Shown here piece after piece: positions 1 to 8,806 of a stretch of 64,000 bases of DNA. This DNA comes from Geomonas silvestris (GTDB taxonomy: Bacteria > Desulfobacterota > Desulfuromonadia > Geobacterales > Geobacteraceae). The translations under genes were made by a program, and so were the position numbers. Numbering within the stretch: position 1 is the first letter of the stretch; each line of letters starts with the position of its first letter. The stretch is taken from positions 96,779 to 160,778 of the forward strand of contig NZ_BLXX01000013.1 in assembly GCF_014193515.1 (NCBI RefSeq), given 5' to 3'. The notes beneath the pieces are model-generated. The model did no database searches. It had not been told where the DNA came from and worked only from the letters and a program-made list of their open reading frames with translations.

Positions 1-749
1 GCAAACATGTTTTCCATCGGCATCCCGAAGATGTTCACCAGGACGTTCAGGCGCCCGCGGTGCGGCATGCCGAGCACGATGTCGGTCATCCCCAGCGCCG
101 CCGCCGTGCGCACGGCCACGTCGAGCATCGGGATGAGCACGTCACCCCCCTCGAGGGAGAACCTCGTTTGCCCCGGGAACTTCTTCTGCAGCTGCCGCTC
201 GAAAAGTGCCGCCTCCTTGAGCTTTTTCAGGATGCGCAGCCGCTCCTCGGCCTGGTAGGTCCCACGATTTCCGGTGGGTTCCATCCGGTCGATCAACCAC
301 TGCCGTTCTACCGGGTCCTGGATGTGCATGAACTCGACGCCGATGGAGCCGCAGTAGGTGGAGCGCAAGACCTGCAGGATCTCCTTCAGGGAGGCCGTTT
401 GTTTCATGAAACGGCGGGTGTGGAAGGTCTTATCGAGGTCGGAGAACTCGAGGTCGAAGGCGGAAAGTGCCAAAAGGGGGTGATCGATCTGGCAGGGGGA
501 GAGGGGATCGGTGCAGGCGAGCAGGTGTCCGATGTCCCGATAGCGGTAGATGAGCGACTGTACCGCGGAGTGTTTCAGCGCGTCACCGGTGGCTAACTCC
601 CCGTGAACAGGGGCCTCGGCCCCGGCGCCGCCGAGATCGAATCCGGTGAAGAACGCGCGCCACTCCTCGGAGAGGTTTTCCGGTTGCTGTTTCCAAAGCT
701 TGTACTGATTCTCGATCCAGAAGGGGCTCACATTGTCCAGCAGACCCAT
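1..749 (-). CDS. sucA: 2-oxoglutarate dehydrogenase E1 component, N-terminal part (runs off left edge)
   Basis: E1 is the thiamine-diphosphate subunit that decarboxylates 2-oxoglutarate and passes the succinyl group to the lipoyl E2 subunit in the TCA cycle. About 249 N-terminal residues are present and the frame continues past position 1. The N-terminus MGLLDNVSPFWIENQYKLW is the usual E1 leader that docks to E2. Close to the left edge is GMPHRGRLNVL, a hallmark motif of OGDH E1 proteins. The ATG at 749 has GGAG seven bases upstream. It is the first gene of a minus-strand unit that leaves the window, so E2 (sucB) may follow there. The family call is secure; completeness of the gene cannot be judged here. 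Confidence 0.93.
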   Translation of the reverse strand, partial: MGLLDNVSPFWIENQYKLWKQQPENLSEEWRAFFTGFDLGGAGAEAPVHGELATGDALKHSAVQSLIYRYRDIGHLLACTDPLSPCQIDHPLLALSAFDLEFSDLDKTFHTRRFMKQTASLKEILQVLRSTYCGSIGVEFMHIQDPVERQWLIDRMEPTGNRGTYQAEERLRILKKLKEAALFERQLQKKFPGQTRFSLEGGDVLIPMLDVAVRTAAALGMTDIVLGMPHRGRLNVLVNIFGMPMENMF

Positions 750-803
750 TCGCACGCTCCTTTTTTCATGAATGTGGGAAGTGTAGCAGACGGGTAGAAG
801 CTT

Positions 804-1151
804 TCAACTCCTTGAGGAGCGTGGATAACGGCGTACCAAAACCCGCTCCAGGGTGATCATCCCCCCGTCCATCATCTCTTCGGCACGGGGGAGCACCGCC
901 TCCAGGCGTTCCTTCGAGTCGACCACCTCGAGGACCATGGGGAGCTCGCTGGAGAGGCGCAGGAGCCGGTCGGAGTGGTAGGTGTGGTGGGCGCCGAAAC
1001 CGGCAACCCCGCGCAGAACCGTGGCTCCGTGGAACCCTTCGCTGCGGAAGAGTTCCACGAGCGCCTCGTAGAGCGGGAGGTGACCGTGGCGGTCGTTCTC
1101 GCCGATGTAGATCCTGAGCAGCGCCTGTTCTTCGAGATCGTTGTGGTCCAT
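804..1151 (-). CDS. DUF190 family PII-like protein
   Basis: A 115-residue soluble protein of the DUF190 family (ferredoxin-like, PII-related fold). Family members are commonly encoded beside crcB fluoride channels, as here, where crcB ends 87 bases upstream in the same direction. Visible family features are the LRIYIGENDRHG start, the GATVLRGVAGFG glycine-rich loop and the LPMVLEVVDSKERLE strand-helix. The function of the family is not settled; a regulatory or ligand-sensing role linked to fluoride export is inferred from context only. The ATG at 1151 has GGGAG at a rather long spacing. The gene ends about 55 bases before sucA, so read-through into sucA is possible. Confidence 0.85.
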   Translation of the reverse strand: MDHNDLEEQALLRIYIGENDRHGHLPLYEALVELFRSEGFHGATVLRGVAGFGAHHTYHSDRLLRLSSELPMVLEVVDSKERLEAVLPRAEEMMDGGMITLERVLVRRYPRSSRS

Positions 1152-1238
1152 GCCGCGTTCACTCCCGGCGCGCCGGAGCTGGAACCGCCCGCCGCACCAC
1201 TATTATTTTTGTTCCATCTGCGCTTCGGGGAAAGCGCC

Positions 1239-1613
1239 TCACAGGGCCCGGGCCGCGGCGATACCGAGCCAGGTGCAGGCCAGGCAGGCGACCACGCTCA
1301 AAAGGATGTTGCCGAAGGCGCTTACCAGAGCCCCTTCCTCGATGAGCCGGAAGGTCTCGAAACTGAAGGTGGAGAAGGTGGTGAGTCCGCCCAAAAACCC
1401 TATGGTGAGCGCGGTGCGCAGGGTGGGCGGGACCAGCACGCTGCGGATCGAGAACTCCATGATGAGGCCGATGAGGAAGGCGCCGATCACGTTGACGGCG
1501 AAGGTGCCATAGGGGAGGGCCCGGCCGCAGAGGTCGTAGACCCAGCCGGAGAGGAAATAACGGGCGAGACAGCCGAGGGCGCCGAAGAGGGCTATGGAAA
1601 GGATCTGCTCCAT
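1239..1613 (-). CDS. crcB: Fluoride channel CrcB/Fluc
   Basis: A 124-residue inner-membrane protein with four hydrophobic segments, the normal size for a Fluc/CrcB subunit. These proteins form antiparallel dimers that let fluoride leave the cell. The signature GFLGGLTTFSTFSFE is present in the third segment, preceded by the charged VNVIGAFLIGL segment typical of the family. The ATG at 1613 gives the standard N-terminus MEQILSIALFGALGC. A longer frame to 1703 adds an unrelated proline/serine stretch that overlaps the upstream barrel gene and was rejected. No fluoride riboswitch fits in the short gap upstream. Confidence 0.92.
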   Translation of the reverse strand: MEQILSIALFGALGCLARYFLSGWVYDLCGRALPYGTFAVNVIGAFLIGLIMEFSIRSVLVPPTLRTALTIGFLGGLTTFSTFSFETFRLIEEGALVSAFGNILLSVVACLACTWLGIAAARAL

Positions 1614-1638
1614 GCTAAGCGCGTGCTCCGCGGACGGC

Positions 1639-2439
1639 CTAGAAGGTCCAGCCGAGGTTGAGGCCGACCAGGTCGGAGGTGGATTCGGGCTGTAAAAAGC
1701 CATTTTTGAGCGGGGAGGCGCCGAAGCGGAACCCCTCGTAGCTTACGGTCGCCCGGAAGCCGCGGTAACGGAGGCCGGCTTCGGCGAAGGGACTTATAAG
1801 CCCTTCGGGGCTGAAGGTGGTGGGACCGACGCCCTTCAGCTTCACGTAGTTGCTGGTCACAAAGGGGTACTTGGCGCCGGCCTCGGTGGTGACCTCGACC
1901 CCAGGGGAGGCCTGGAAGCTCCCCCGCCCCCCCAGCTTCAGGTAGCCGGTCTGCCAGTATTCGGTGTACCCCTGGGAAGGCTGGCCGTTGGCCGAGGTGG
2001 CATCCTGCAGTCCCCGAAACCACCAGCGGTAGCCAAGCGAGGTGAACGGCTCCAGCGCCCAGCGGTCGCCGTCGTGACGCCACCCCGCGCCGAGTTCGTG
2101 CCGGCTGCCGAAATAGCTCACCTGGGTCTTGACCGGGATCTGTTCCTGGGTCTCGCCGTCGTAGTCGACATACCCCCCGAAAAGTTCGTGCCGCGACTCG
2201 ATGCGCACGGAGTGCTGCGCGTGCCGGTACACCGGGAAGGCGAAGTCCAGCCCCCCCGCGAAGAGTGGGCCGCTCTCCTTGAGAAGCCGCCTCCCGGCGT
2301 GGTACTCGCGCCAGGAGAAGTACTGCGCGGACAGGTACGGGGTGAATTCCGGACCCGCCGCGCAGGCGCTCTCAAGCCAGCCGGCCAACAACACGAACAC
2401 GATGCCGATTCTGAAGAACAAGCCGGTCGTACCCCTCAC
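1639..2439 (-). CDS. Outer-membrane beta-barrel protein, function unknown
   Basis: A 266-residue exported protein. It starts with a hydrophobic signal peptide ending near ESACAAG. The rest alternates polar and aromatic residues in the pattern of antiparallel beta strands and ends in LGLNLGWTF; the terminal Phe is a typical signal for outer-membrane assembly. No catalytic motif is visible. The start is a GTG at 2439 that shares its G with the TAG stop of the RNase E/G gene, so the two are translationally coupled. Whether the barrel is a porin, an enzyme or a surface adhesin cannot be told from the sequence. Confidence 0.75.
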   Translation of the reverse strand: MRGTTGLFFRIGIVFVLLAGWLESACAAGPEFTPYLSAQYFSWREYHAGRRLLKESGPLFAGGLDFAFPVYRHAQHSVRIESRHELFGGYVDYDGETQEQIPVKTQVSYFGSRHELGAGWRHDGDRWALEPFTSLGYRWWFRGLQDATSANGQPSQGYTEYWQTGYLKLGGRGSFQASPGVEVTTEAGAKYPFVTSNYVKLKGVGPTTFSPEGLISPFAEAGLRYRGFRATVSYEGFRFGASPLKNGFLQPESTSDLVGLNLGWTF

Positions 2440-5174
2440 TACTCGTTTTCTTCTTTCTTCTTGCGCGGCGCCCGGGGCTTTTTGGCCTTGGGCTCGCCGG
2501 CTTCAGCCTCGGCTGCGGGCGCTTGAGGAGCCGCGGCGGGTGCCTTGGACCTGGCGGCGCGCTTCTTCGCTGCGGGCGCCTCGGCTGCCGGGGCGGCTGC
2601 GGCAGCCGGAGCAGCCTCCCCCTGGGGCGCCTTCTCGGCCTTTTGAGCCCTGGGCGCTTTGGCCGCCTTGGGAGCCTGCGCCTTTTCCTTTTTGACAGCC
2701 GGCGGGGCGGGCTCCGCCGGAGCCGCCGCAGCGGCCGGGGCCTCGGCGGGGATTGCCTCCTTGGCCTGCTTCGGGGTCTTGGCCTTCGGCGCGCCGCGTT
2801 TCTTTGCGGCGCTGACCGGAGCCGGTTCGCCGGCCTCGGCTGCCGGTGCCGGCTGGGGAGCGGCCGGCTGGGCCTCGGGAGCGGGTTCCGCTGCACCTTT
2901 GGCCTTGCGGCGCGGACGGGCGGGCTTGCCCGCAACGGCCTCGGCCGCAGCCGCGGCGGGGTGCGCTGCAGCCTCCGGCTCGGCGTGAGCCTCGGCTGCC
3001 GTTACCCCGGATTCGGCGTGGGGTGCCTCGCCGGCGGCCTTTTTCTTGCGGCGCGGGCGCTTCTTGGCCTGGGCTTCCCCGGGCTCCTGGCCGGCGGCCG
3101 CTTCCGCGCCGGCACTGGGCGCCTCGGCCGGCGCCGCGGGCTCGGCCGCAGCGTCTGCTTCCGAAAGACCCGCAGCCTCGTGCCCCGCCTCGTGCGACTT
3201 GCCGCGCCGTCTCTTGCGCCGCCGCTTCTTCTTCCCTTCGGAATGCGCCTCGCCTGCGAGTGCCTCGTGCCCTTCGGCCTCAGGCGCCTCGTCGCCAGCC
3301 TCGACGCCGGCCTCGGCGGCGGGTGACCCATCGGCGGCTGCCAGCGCGAGCACCGTCTCGACGGTCGACTCGCCGGCTTGAGCAGCGGCTTCGGCCGCTC
3401 CCCCCTTGCGCTTGCGCTTGCGGCGGCGCTTCTTCTTGTGTTCCTCGTGTTCCCCCTCGATAGACGGGAGCGCCTCGAGTTCCTCTTGGGCACCTTCCGA
3501 AGCGGAAAGCGCCTCCTCGAGTGCCGGCGGGGTCTCCAGCGCGCTCTCCAGGACCGCTTCGGGTTCGGCCTGGGCCTTCCCCTTTTTCTTCTTCTTTTTG
3601 CGCCCGTCTCCGGCCTCAGCCTGGGCAGCCTCTTCCTTGGCGAAGCGCGGCGCAGCTTTCTCGGCGAACTCCTCCTGGGGGACCTTCTCGCGCTTGACCA
3701 GTTCGAGCTCCATCTGGTTCAGGAGGTAGGAGGGCTTCCCCTTCACCGTCACCTCGATGTCGTAATCGCTCTCGATCTGGGAGAGCTCATGGCGCTTGCG
3801 GTTCAAGAGGTAGTAGGCGACCTCCAAGGGCAGGCTCCCCACCACCTCGCCGATGGTCCCCTTGGCGGCGGCCGCGTGCACCTTGCGCAGGAAGGAGAGC
3901 GCCATCGCCTCGACCGACTTCACCTTGCCGCGCCCGTCGCAGTGCGGGCACTCCAGCGTGCTCGCCTGGTTCAGGGTCTGGCGGATGCGCTGGCGGGACA
4001 TCTCCAGGAGGCCGAACTCGGAGATCCGGGAGACGTTCACCCGGGCCTTGTCGGCCTTGAGCGCGCTCTTGAGCGTCTTCTCGACCTCGGCGTTGTGCTT
4101 TCTATCGCGCATGTCGATGAAGTCGATGACGATGAGACCGCCCAGGTCGCGCAGCCTAAGCTGACGGGCGGCCTCCTCGGCCGCTTCCAGGTTGGTCTTG
4201 AAGGCGGTGTCCTCGACCCCCTTCTCGCCGGTGGACTTCCCGGAGTTGACGTCGATGGAGACCAGGGCTTCGGTGGGCTCGATGAAGATGGAACCGCCCG
4301 ACTTAAGCGGCACCTTCTTCTCGTAGATCAGGTCGATCTGCTCCTCGAGCTGGTAGCGGGAGAAGATGGGGCGTTTTTCCTGGTGCATCTTGACCAGTTT
4401 CTCGAACTTGGGGTCGATCTCCTTCAGACAGTCGCGGACGTCCTTGAAGACCTCCTTGCTGTCCACCAGCACCTCGTCGATATCGGCCGAGAAGTAGTCG
4501 CGGATGGTGCGGATGATGAGCGCGGACTCCTGGTAGATCATCCCGGCCCCCTTCATGGCCGCCCCCTTCTCGCGCACCCCTTCGTAGAGGGCGATCAGGT
4601 TGTCCAGGTCCTTTTGCAGCTCATCGCGGGTGCGCCCCATCGCCTCGGTGCGGATGATGTAGCCGTACCCCTCGGGGATGGTCATCTCCGCGATGATCTC
4701 CTTGAGTTTCCTGCGCTCCCCCTCGCTCTCCACCTTGCGGGAGATGCCGGCTGAGTCGCTCCCCGGCATGAGCACCATGTAGCGCCCCGGAAGCGAGACG
4801 TAGGTGGTGAGCGCGGACCCCTTGTTGTCGCGCTCCCCCTTCTCGACCTGCAGCACCAGCTCCTGGCCGCGCCTCAAGACCTCCTGGATGCGGGGGCGGC
4901 GGTGCCGCTGGTCCTCCGGGATGTCCTCGCGCCACTTCCAGTTCTCCGGGTGCAGCTCGCCCATCTGCAAAAAGCCGAGCTTTTTGAGCCCGACGTCCAC
5001 GAAGGCCGCCTGCAGCCCCGGTTCCACGCGCACCACCACACCCTTGTAGATGTTGCCGCGGATCTGTTCATTGCCGGCGATCTCGACATCCAGATCGACC
5101 AGGCGTCCGTCCTCCACGATCGCTACCCGGGCTTCTTCGGCGTGCAGCGCGTTGATCAGCATCTTTTTCGACAT
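2439..5174 (-). CDS. rne: Ribonuclease E/G family endoribonuclease with long Ala/Lys-rich tail
   Basis: An endoribonuclease for mRNA decay and rRNA/tRNA processing. In order: N-terminal MSKKMLINALHAEEARVAI; S1 RNA-binding domain with the RGNIYKGVVVRVEPGLQAAF segment (about residues 35-120); 5' sensor and catalytic region to about residue 440. The two Mg-binding aspartates are seen as D308 in VSIDVNSGKSTG and D351 in IVIDFIDM. The Zn-link is C409/C412 in CPHCDGRG. From about residue 500 to the end at 911 the protein is low complexity, with basic blocks such as KKKRRRKRKRK separated by Ala/Glu/Pro linkers. The tail is much longer than in RNase G and is likely a disordered RNA- or partner-binding scaffold. 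An extended -10 promoter about 295 bases upstream gives a long leader. Confidence 0.93.
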   Translation of the reverse strand: MSKKMLINALHAEEARVAIVEDGRLVDLDVEIAGNEQIRGNIYKGVVVRVEPGLQAAFVDVGLKKLGFLQMGELHPENWKWREDIPEDQRHRRPRIQEVLRRGQELVLQVEKGERDNKGSALTTYVSLPGRYMVLMPGSDSAGISRKVESEGERRKLKEIIAEMTIPEGYGYIIRTEAMGRTRDELQKDLDNLIALYEGVREKGAAMKGAGMIYQESALIIRTIRDYFSADIDEVLVDSKEVFKDVRDCLKEIDPKFEKLVKMHQEKRPIFSRYQLEEQIDLIYEKKVPLKSGGSIFIEPTEALVSIDVNSGKSTGEKGVEDTAFKTNLEAAEEAARQLRLRDLGGLIVIDFIDMRDRKHNAEVEKTLKSALKADKARVNVSRISEFGLLEMSRQRIRQTLNQASTLECPHCDGRGKVKSVEAMALSFLRKVHAAAAKGTIGEVVGSLPLEVAYYLLNRKRHELSQIESDYDIEVTVKGKPSYLLNQMELELVKREKVPQEEFAEKAAPRFAKEEAAQAEAGDGRKKKKKKGKAQAEPEAVLESALETPPALEEALSASEGAQEELEALPSIEGEHEEHKKKRRRKRKRKGGAAEAAAQAGESTVETVLALAAADGSPAAEAGVEAGDEAPEAEGHEALAGEAHSEGKKKRRRKRRRGKSHEAGHEAAGLSEADAAAEPAAPAEAPSAGAEAAAGQEPGEAQAKKRPRRKKKAAGEAPHAESGVTAAEAHAEPEAAAHPAAAAAEAVAGKPARPRRKAKGAAEPAPEAQPAAPQPAPAAEAGEPAPVSAAKKRGAPKAKTPKQAKEAIPAEAPAAAAAPAEPAPPAVKKEKAQAPKAAKAPRAQKAEKAPQGEAAPAAAAAPAAEAPAAKKRAARSKAPAAAPQAPAAEAEAGEPKAKKPRAPRKKKEENE

Positions 5175-5841
5175 AGGTTTCTTGTTCCTTTCCTTGGGGG
5201 CTCCCCGCGCCGCGAAGCGGTGTTCATCCGCGCGCTCTGGCCCCGAGATGGTATTTCCTGACCAGCGTTCGGTTCGCCCTCGAAAGTCGTCCTCATGAAG
5301 AGGCCGGACTCCCCCTTCCCGCCCCGGCTCTCTTTTCGAGAGGGTGCCTGGGAGCGAAATCCGCGAGCCAGTCAGTCAATTCGTGATGCCGGCGCTCCGG
5401 ATGAAGCGCCGGGTGCTTCTATATGCAGCCCCTACCCAGGGGTTGTCATAGCTAATGAAAACCGAGTGATTATAACAGAGTTTATCTCAGTAGCACATAA
5501 AAAAGAACAGGTTACGCATACCAGCGTAGCATTTGGAGCGAAAGCGCGCCACATTCATTGGTGCACCGGCCCGACACGATGCAACGTTGTTTCATAATTT
5601 CAGCAAGTTAGCCGAGCGACCGGGAGGGGCGTTTCCCGCAGGGAGCAAACGGCCGTTTTTTTGCCACGGAGACGCTGAGGACACGGAGAGCGCAACCGAA
5701 ACGACGACCTATTCGCCCCCCTCACCCTCTGCAGCGGGAACGGTATCTTCGGGAGAAAGTACCGGCCACTCTAATTATGATTTTGTGCCGCTGGGCTTTT
5801 ATGGTATTTTGCCGGCGTTCTGCAGTGAAAGAGGAAAGCCC
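5175..5841. other. 667-base intergenic region between RNase E/G and the HEPN-like gene
   Basis: A divergent region. The minus strand carries the RNase E/G leader and its promoter near 5470. The central part (about 5420-5600) is markedly more AT-rich than its surroundings, as expected for regulatory DNA. Short frames across it (for example 5295-5597) show no ribosome site or recognisable protein and are not called. No RNA structure of a known class was recognised. Confidence 0.5.
5469..5477 (-). promoter_or_regulatory. Extended -10 promoter for RNase E/G
   Basis: On the minus strand the sequence reads TGTTATAAT, a perfect -10 hexamer with an extended TGN. The matching -35 region is poor, as is usual for extended -10 promoters. 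It would produce a leader of almost 290 bases before the RNase E/G start. E. coli rne is autoregulated through a long leader; a similar role here is inference. Confidence 0.5.
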
Positions 5842-6330
5842 ATGCCCGACATCCGGATCGACACCAGCCCGCTTAACACGATCTACCTGGAGATGGGTGC
5901 CGCGGTGCAGGATTCGCAGCGGCTCGAGCTCTACATCACCTTCATCGTCACCCTGCTCGTCGAGTTAAGCGGCGGGACCCTGAGCGAGCGCGAGTTCAGC
6001 GGCTACATGGAGAACCTGGGGGCCCAGACCCTGGGCCGGCTCATCGAGGAGATCAAGCAGAAGGTGGGGTTCACCGACCAGGCGGTGCAGACCCTGCGCA
6101 AGGCCCTCAGGGCGCGCAACTTCCTGATCCACCGCTTCTACAACGACCGCTCGGACCTCCTCTTCACCCAGCCGGGGAGGGAGCAGGCGCTCGGCGAGAT
6201 CCGGGAGAAGCGCCAGCAGATCAACGACGCCAATACCATGCTCGATCCGGTGATGAACGACCTGGTCCGCCTGAAGGGGATCGACATCGACCAGTTCCGC
6301 TACGAAGCGATGAGCCGGTTCGAGAACTAA
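5842..6330 (+). CDS. Hypothetical protein with HEPN-like RNxxxH motif
   Basis: A 162-residue, mostly helical soluble protein with no family I can name. The segment RARNFLIHRFYND holds R92-N93-x3-H97, which matches the Rx4-6H active-site motif of HEPN ribonucleases (as in HepT-type proteins, where it is often followed by an aromatic residue). The helix before it (FTDQAVQTLRKAL) and the acidic residues after it fit a four-helix HEPN bundle. No nucleotidyltransferase (MntA-type) partner is adjacent; the next gene, nine bases on, is a DUF2721 membrane protein. The ATG at 5842 has a GAGGAAA site; a longer frame back to 5533 crosses AT-rich intergenic DNA. The HEPN call is inference from one motif. 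Confidence 0.72.
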   Translation: MPDIRIDTSPLNTIYLEMGAAVQDSQRLELYITFIVTLLVELSGGTLSEREFSGYMENLGAQTLGRLIEEIKQKVGFTDQAVQTLRKALRARNFLIHRFYNDRSDLLFTQPGREQALGEIREKRQQINDANTMLDPVMNDLVRLKGIDIDQFRYEAMSRFEN

Positions 6331-6339
6331 AGGAGCACC

Positions 6340-6906
6340 ATGACAGCAGCCCGCCAGCGCACCCCGCGCCCCCGGTCCGCGGCACTCCTCGTAGCGGCAC
6401 TCCTCGCCCTTCCCGAAAGTTCCTGGGGGATCCAGGTGCGCGAATTCCAGAACGTGGGGGCGGTGGCGCACGTGATCCAGCTCTCGGTCGCGCCGGTCTT
6501 CCTGCTCACCGCCATCGGCACCATGCTGAGCGTGATGACCAGCCGCCTGGGGCGGATCATCGACCGGGCACGGGTGCTGGAGGGGAAACTGGAGAACGCG
6601 CCGGACCACTCGGTGCCGCACCTGCACGCCTACCTCGCCACCCTGTCGCGCCGCGCCGACCTGATCGGGCGGGCCATCACCCTGTGCACCTGCACCGCCG
6701 TGGTGGTCTGCAGCGTGATCGCCCTGTTGTTCATCGGCGACTTCCTGCGCTACGACATGTCGCTCCCCGTGGCGCTTATGTTCATCCTGGGGATGATCCT
6801 GTTCGTAGCCGGGCTCTTGAGTTTCCTGCGCGAGATCTTCATCGCCAAGGCGAGCCTCAAGATCGGCCCGGGCACCCTGCGCCACGGCGCCAACGGAGGC
6901 GCTTAA
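6340..6906 (+). CDS. DUF2721 family membrane protein
   Basis: A 188-residue inner-membrane protein of the DUF2721 family. A hydrophobic N-terminal segment ends near residue 30. Then come IQLSVAPVFLLTAIGTMLSVM (first family membrane segment), the conserved SRLGRIIDRARVLE helix, a run of Arg-rich sequence (LSRRADLIGRAI) and two more membrane segments around residues 108-155. The family has no assigned function. It starts nine bases after the HEPN-like gene with AGGAG before its ATG, so the two are probably co-transcribed. Confidence 0.85.
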   Translation: MTAARQRTPRPRSAALLVAALLALPESSWGIQVREFQNVGAVAHVIQLSVAPVFLLTAIGTMLSVMTSRLGRIIDRARVLEGKLENAPDHSVPHLHAYLATLSRRADLIGRAITLCTCTAVVVCSVIALLFIGDFLRYDMSLPVALMFILGMILFVAGLLSFLREIFIAKASLKIGPGTLRHGANGGA

Positions 6907-6930
6907 GCCGCCTCACCTGAGGAGGTGTCT

Positions 6931-7713
6931 ATGCAGCACCCCGCAGCCGGCAGTTTCCCCGTCTTCGACAGCCACTTCCACATCGTCGACCGCCGCTTCC
7001 CGCTGGTTCCCAACCAGGGGTACCTCCCCGACGACTTCACCTGCGCGGACTACCTCCGGCGCACGGCCGGCCTCAACCTCGTGGGAGGCGCCGTCGTCTC
7101 CGGATCCTTCCAGGCGCTCGACCAGGCCTACCTTGTGGATGCCCTGGCCACGCTCGGCCCCGCCTTTGTCGGGGTGACCCAGCTGCCGGCTTCGGTGAGC
7201 GACGAGGAGCTGAGGCGCCTGGACCAGGCGGGTGTGCGGGCGGTCCGTTTCAACGTGAAGCGCGGCGGGTCGGAAGGGGTGGAGCACCTGGAGCGGATGG
7301 CCTTCAGGGTCCACGAACTGGTGGGGTGGCACGTGGAGCTCTACATCGATGCGCGCGACGTGGACGACCTGGCGGCGACCCTGGCGGGGCTGCCGGCGGT
7401 GAGCATCGACCACCTGGGGCTCTCCCGTGAGGGGTTTCCCACCCTTTTGAAGCTGGCGGAGCAGGGGGTGCGGGTCAAGGCGACGGGGTTCGGGCGGGTC
7501 GATTTCGAGGTGAAGAGCGCGCTGAGGGAACTCGCCGCGGCGAACCCCGACGCGCTCATGTTCGGCACCGACCTCCCCTCGACCCGGGCGCCGCGCCCCT
7601 ACCAGGACCGCGACCTGGAGACCGTGATCGAGGCGCTGGGGGAAGAGCTGGCCCGCAAGGCCCTGGCCCACAACGCCCTCGAGTTCTACCGCCCCCGGCA
7701 GCGCGCCGCCTGA
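6931..7713 (+). CDS. Amidohydrolase family (amidohydrolase-2) metal-dependent hydrolase
   Basis: A 260-residue TIM-barrel hydrolase of the amidohydrolase-2 (PF04909) type. The first barrel strand carries the metal-binding HxH motif (FDSHFHIVD, His15 and His17). Later histidines occur in SIDHLGL, and the C-terminal strand holds FGTDLPSTRAP with the catalytic Asp. The family includes lactonases and decarboxylases acting on small carboxylic acids; the substrate here is unknown. The ATG at 6931 follows GGAGG at ideal spacing. An in-frame GTG six bases earlier sits inside that site and is less likely. It lies 24 bases after the DUF2721 gene. Confidence 0.85.
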   Translation: MQHPAAGSFPVFDSHFHIVDRRFPLVPNQGYLPDDFTCADYLRRTAGLNLVGGAVVSGSFQALDQAYLVDALATLGPAFVGVTQLPASVSDEELRRLDQAGVRAVRFNVKRGGSEGVEHLERMAFRVHELVGWHVELYIDARDVDDLAATLAGLPAVSIDHLGLSREGFPTLLKLAEQGVRVKATGFGRVDFEVKSALRELAAANPDALMFGTDLPSTRAPRPYQDRDLETVIEALGEELARKALAHNALEFYRPRQRAA

Positions 7714-7814
7714 TCCTCTTTTGCTCCGGCTCCTCGTTTTACCCTTCCCGGGCACGTTTCCCGGGGGGCCGAAACTCACGATCCCTCACGGCCCCTCTTT
7801 TCCGCGGCAGGCCC

Positions 7815-8531
7815 CTACACTTCTCCCGAGCCACCCGCGAGTTTCAGGAACTCTCCGGCAAACTGCGGCCCCCGCGCCTCGTCCTCGTGCTTGAAGAAGA
7901 CGTAGACCTCGCTCCAGCCGACGGCCCGGATCCGCTCCAGCCAGCCGGCCAACTGCGCGGCGTCGTACTCCGGACGCCTGAGCCTCAGGTATCCCCACGG
8001 GGCGCTCGCCAGAAGCGGCACCTCGAAGTCGGCCTCCCCCTCGGCGACGCAGAGCGCGATCCCCTTCTCCCGCATGAGGGCGTAGACCTCCTCGTCGAGC
8101 CAGGAGCGGTGCCTGAATTCGAAGGCAACCCGGTAATAGGCCAGGGGGATGCTGCGCAGAAACCCGCGCAACAGGGGGAGGTCCCGGGGAAAGTCGGGGG
8201 GGAGCTGGAAAAGTACCGGCCCCAGGCGCTCCCTGAGAACGCCTGCCACCCCGAGGAAGTAGGAGACCGCCTCCTCGGTGTCGCGCAGGCGCTGCCAGTG
8301 GGTGATGCGCTGCGGCGCCTTGAGTGCGAAGCGAAACGTGGCGGGAACCTGGTCCGACCACCCCTCCAAAAGCTCCGGCTTGGGCATCCGGTGGAAGGTG
8401 TTGTTGATCTCCACCGTGGCGAAGCGCTCCCCGTAGTACCGGAGCATCTGCTTGTCTGCCAGATCGTGCGGGTAAAAGGCCCCTTTCCACTGGGGATAGG
8501 AAAAACCGCTGGTGCCGACGTAGAGTTTCAT
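7815..8531 (-). CDS. DUF72 (YecE-like) family protein
   Basis: A 238-residue TIM-barrel protein of the DUF72/YecE family. Family marks are the start MKLYVGTSGFSYPQWKG, the FATVEINNTFHRMP strand, FRFALKAPQRITHW, and GPVLFQLPPDF. Biochemical function is unproven for the family; some studies link relatives to nucleic-acid handling. The ATG at 8531 is preceded by CCGGAGG. The longer frame to 8597 adds residues that do not look like the family. It converges with the amidohydrolase gene and diverges from the sensor kinase. Confidence 0.87.
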   Translation of the reverse strand: MKLYVGTSGFSYPQWKGAFYPHDLADKQMLRYYGERFATVEINNTFHRMPKPELLEGWSDQVPATFRFALKAPQRITHWQRLRDTEEAVSYFLGVAGVLRERLGPVLFQLPPDFPRDLPLLRGFLRSIPLAYYRVAFEFRHRSWLDEEVYALMREKGIALCVAEGEADFEVPLLASAPWGYLRLRRPEYDAAQLAGWLERIRAVGWSEVYVFFKHEDEARGPQFAGEFLKLAGGSGEV

Positions 8532-8806
8532 GGCGTACCTCCGGCTGCCCCCCGGATTTCCCCCGCCTGCCTGCCGTGAGCCAACGGGATGCCGCAAGGG
8601 TTACCGGGAAAGAGCCTGTAAGAAAATCCACCACAACTACTAAAGTATAAACTGAACCAACCGACAAGGTAATGGCAATTGTTCGCAACGTAGCTGTCAC
8701 AGTGCCGGGCCCCACCTGTCGCCCAATCTCACAGAGACCATCGAGGCCCGGATCTGCACCGGCGCATGGCCGGCAGATCCAGATTTTGCAAAGCGAGAAA
8801 GAGACG

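Noticed and set aside
1614..1640. Fluoride riboswitch upstream of crcB
   Set aside because: Only about 25 bases separate crcB from the upstream barrel gene, and no fluoride-aptamer sequence was seen.
3378..4754. 458-codon plus-strand frame opposite RNase E/G
   Set aside because: Antisense shadow of a conserved gene, with Leu/Val/Asp pattern from reversed codons.
5295..5597. 100-codon frame upstream of the HEPN-like gene
   Set aside because: Crosses the RNase E/G promoter and AT-rich leader, no ribosome site, no recognisable protein.
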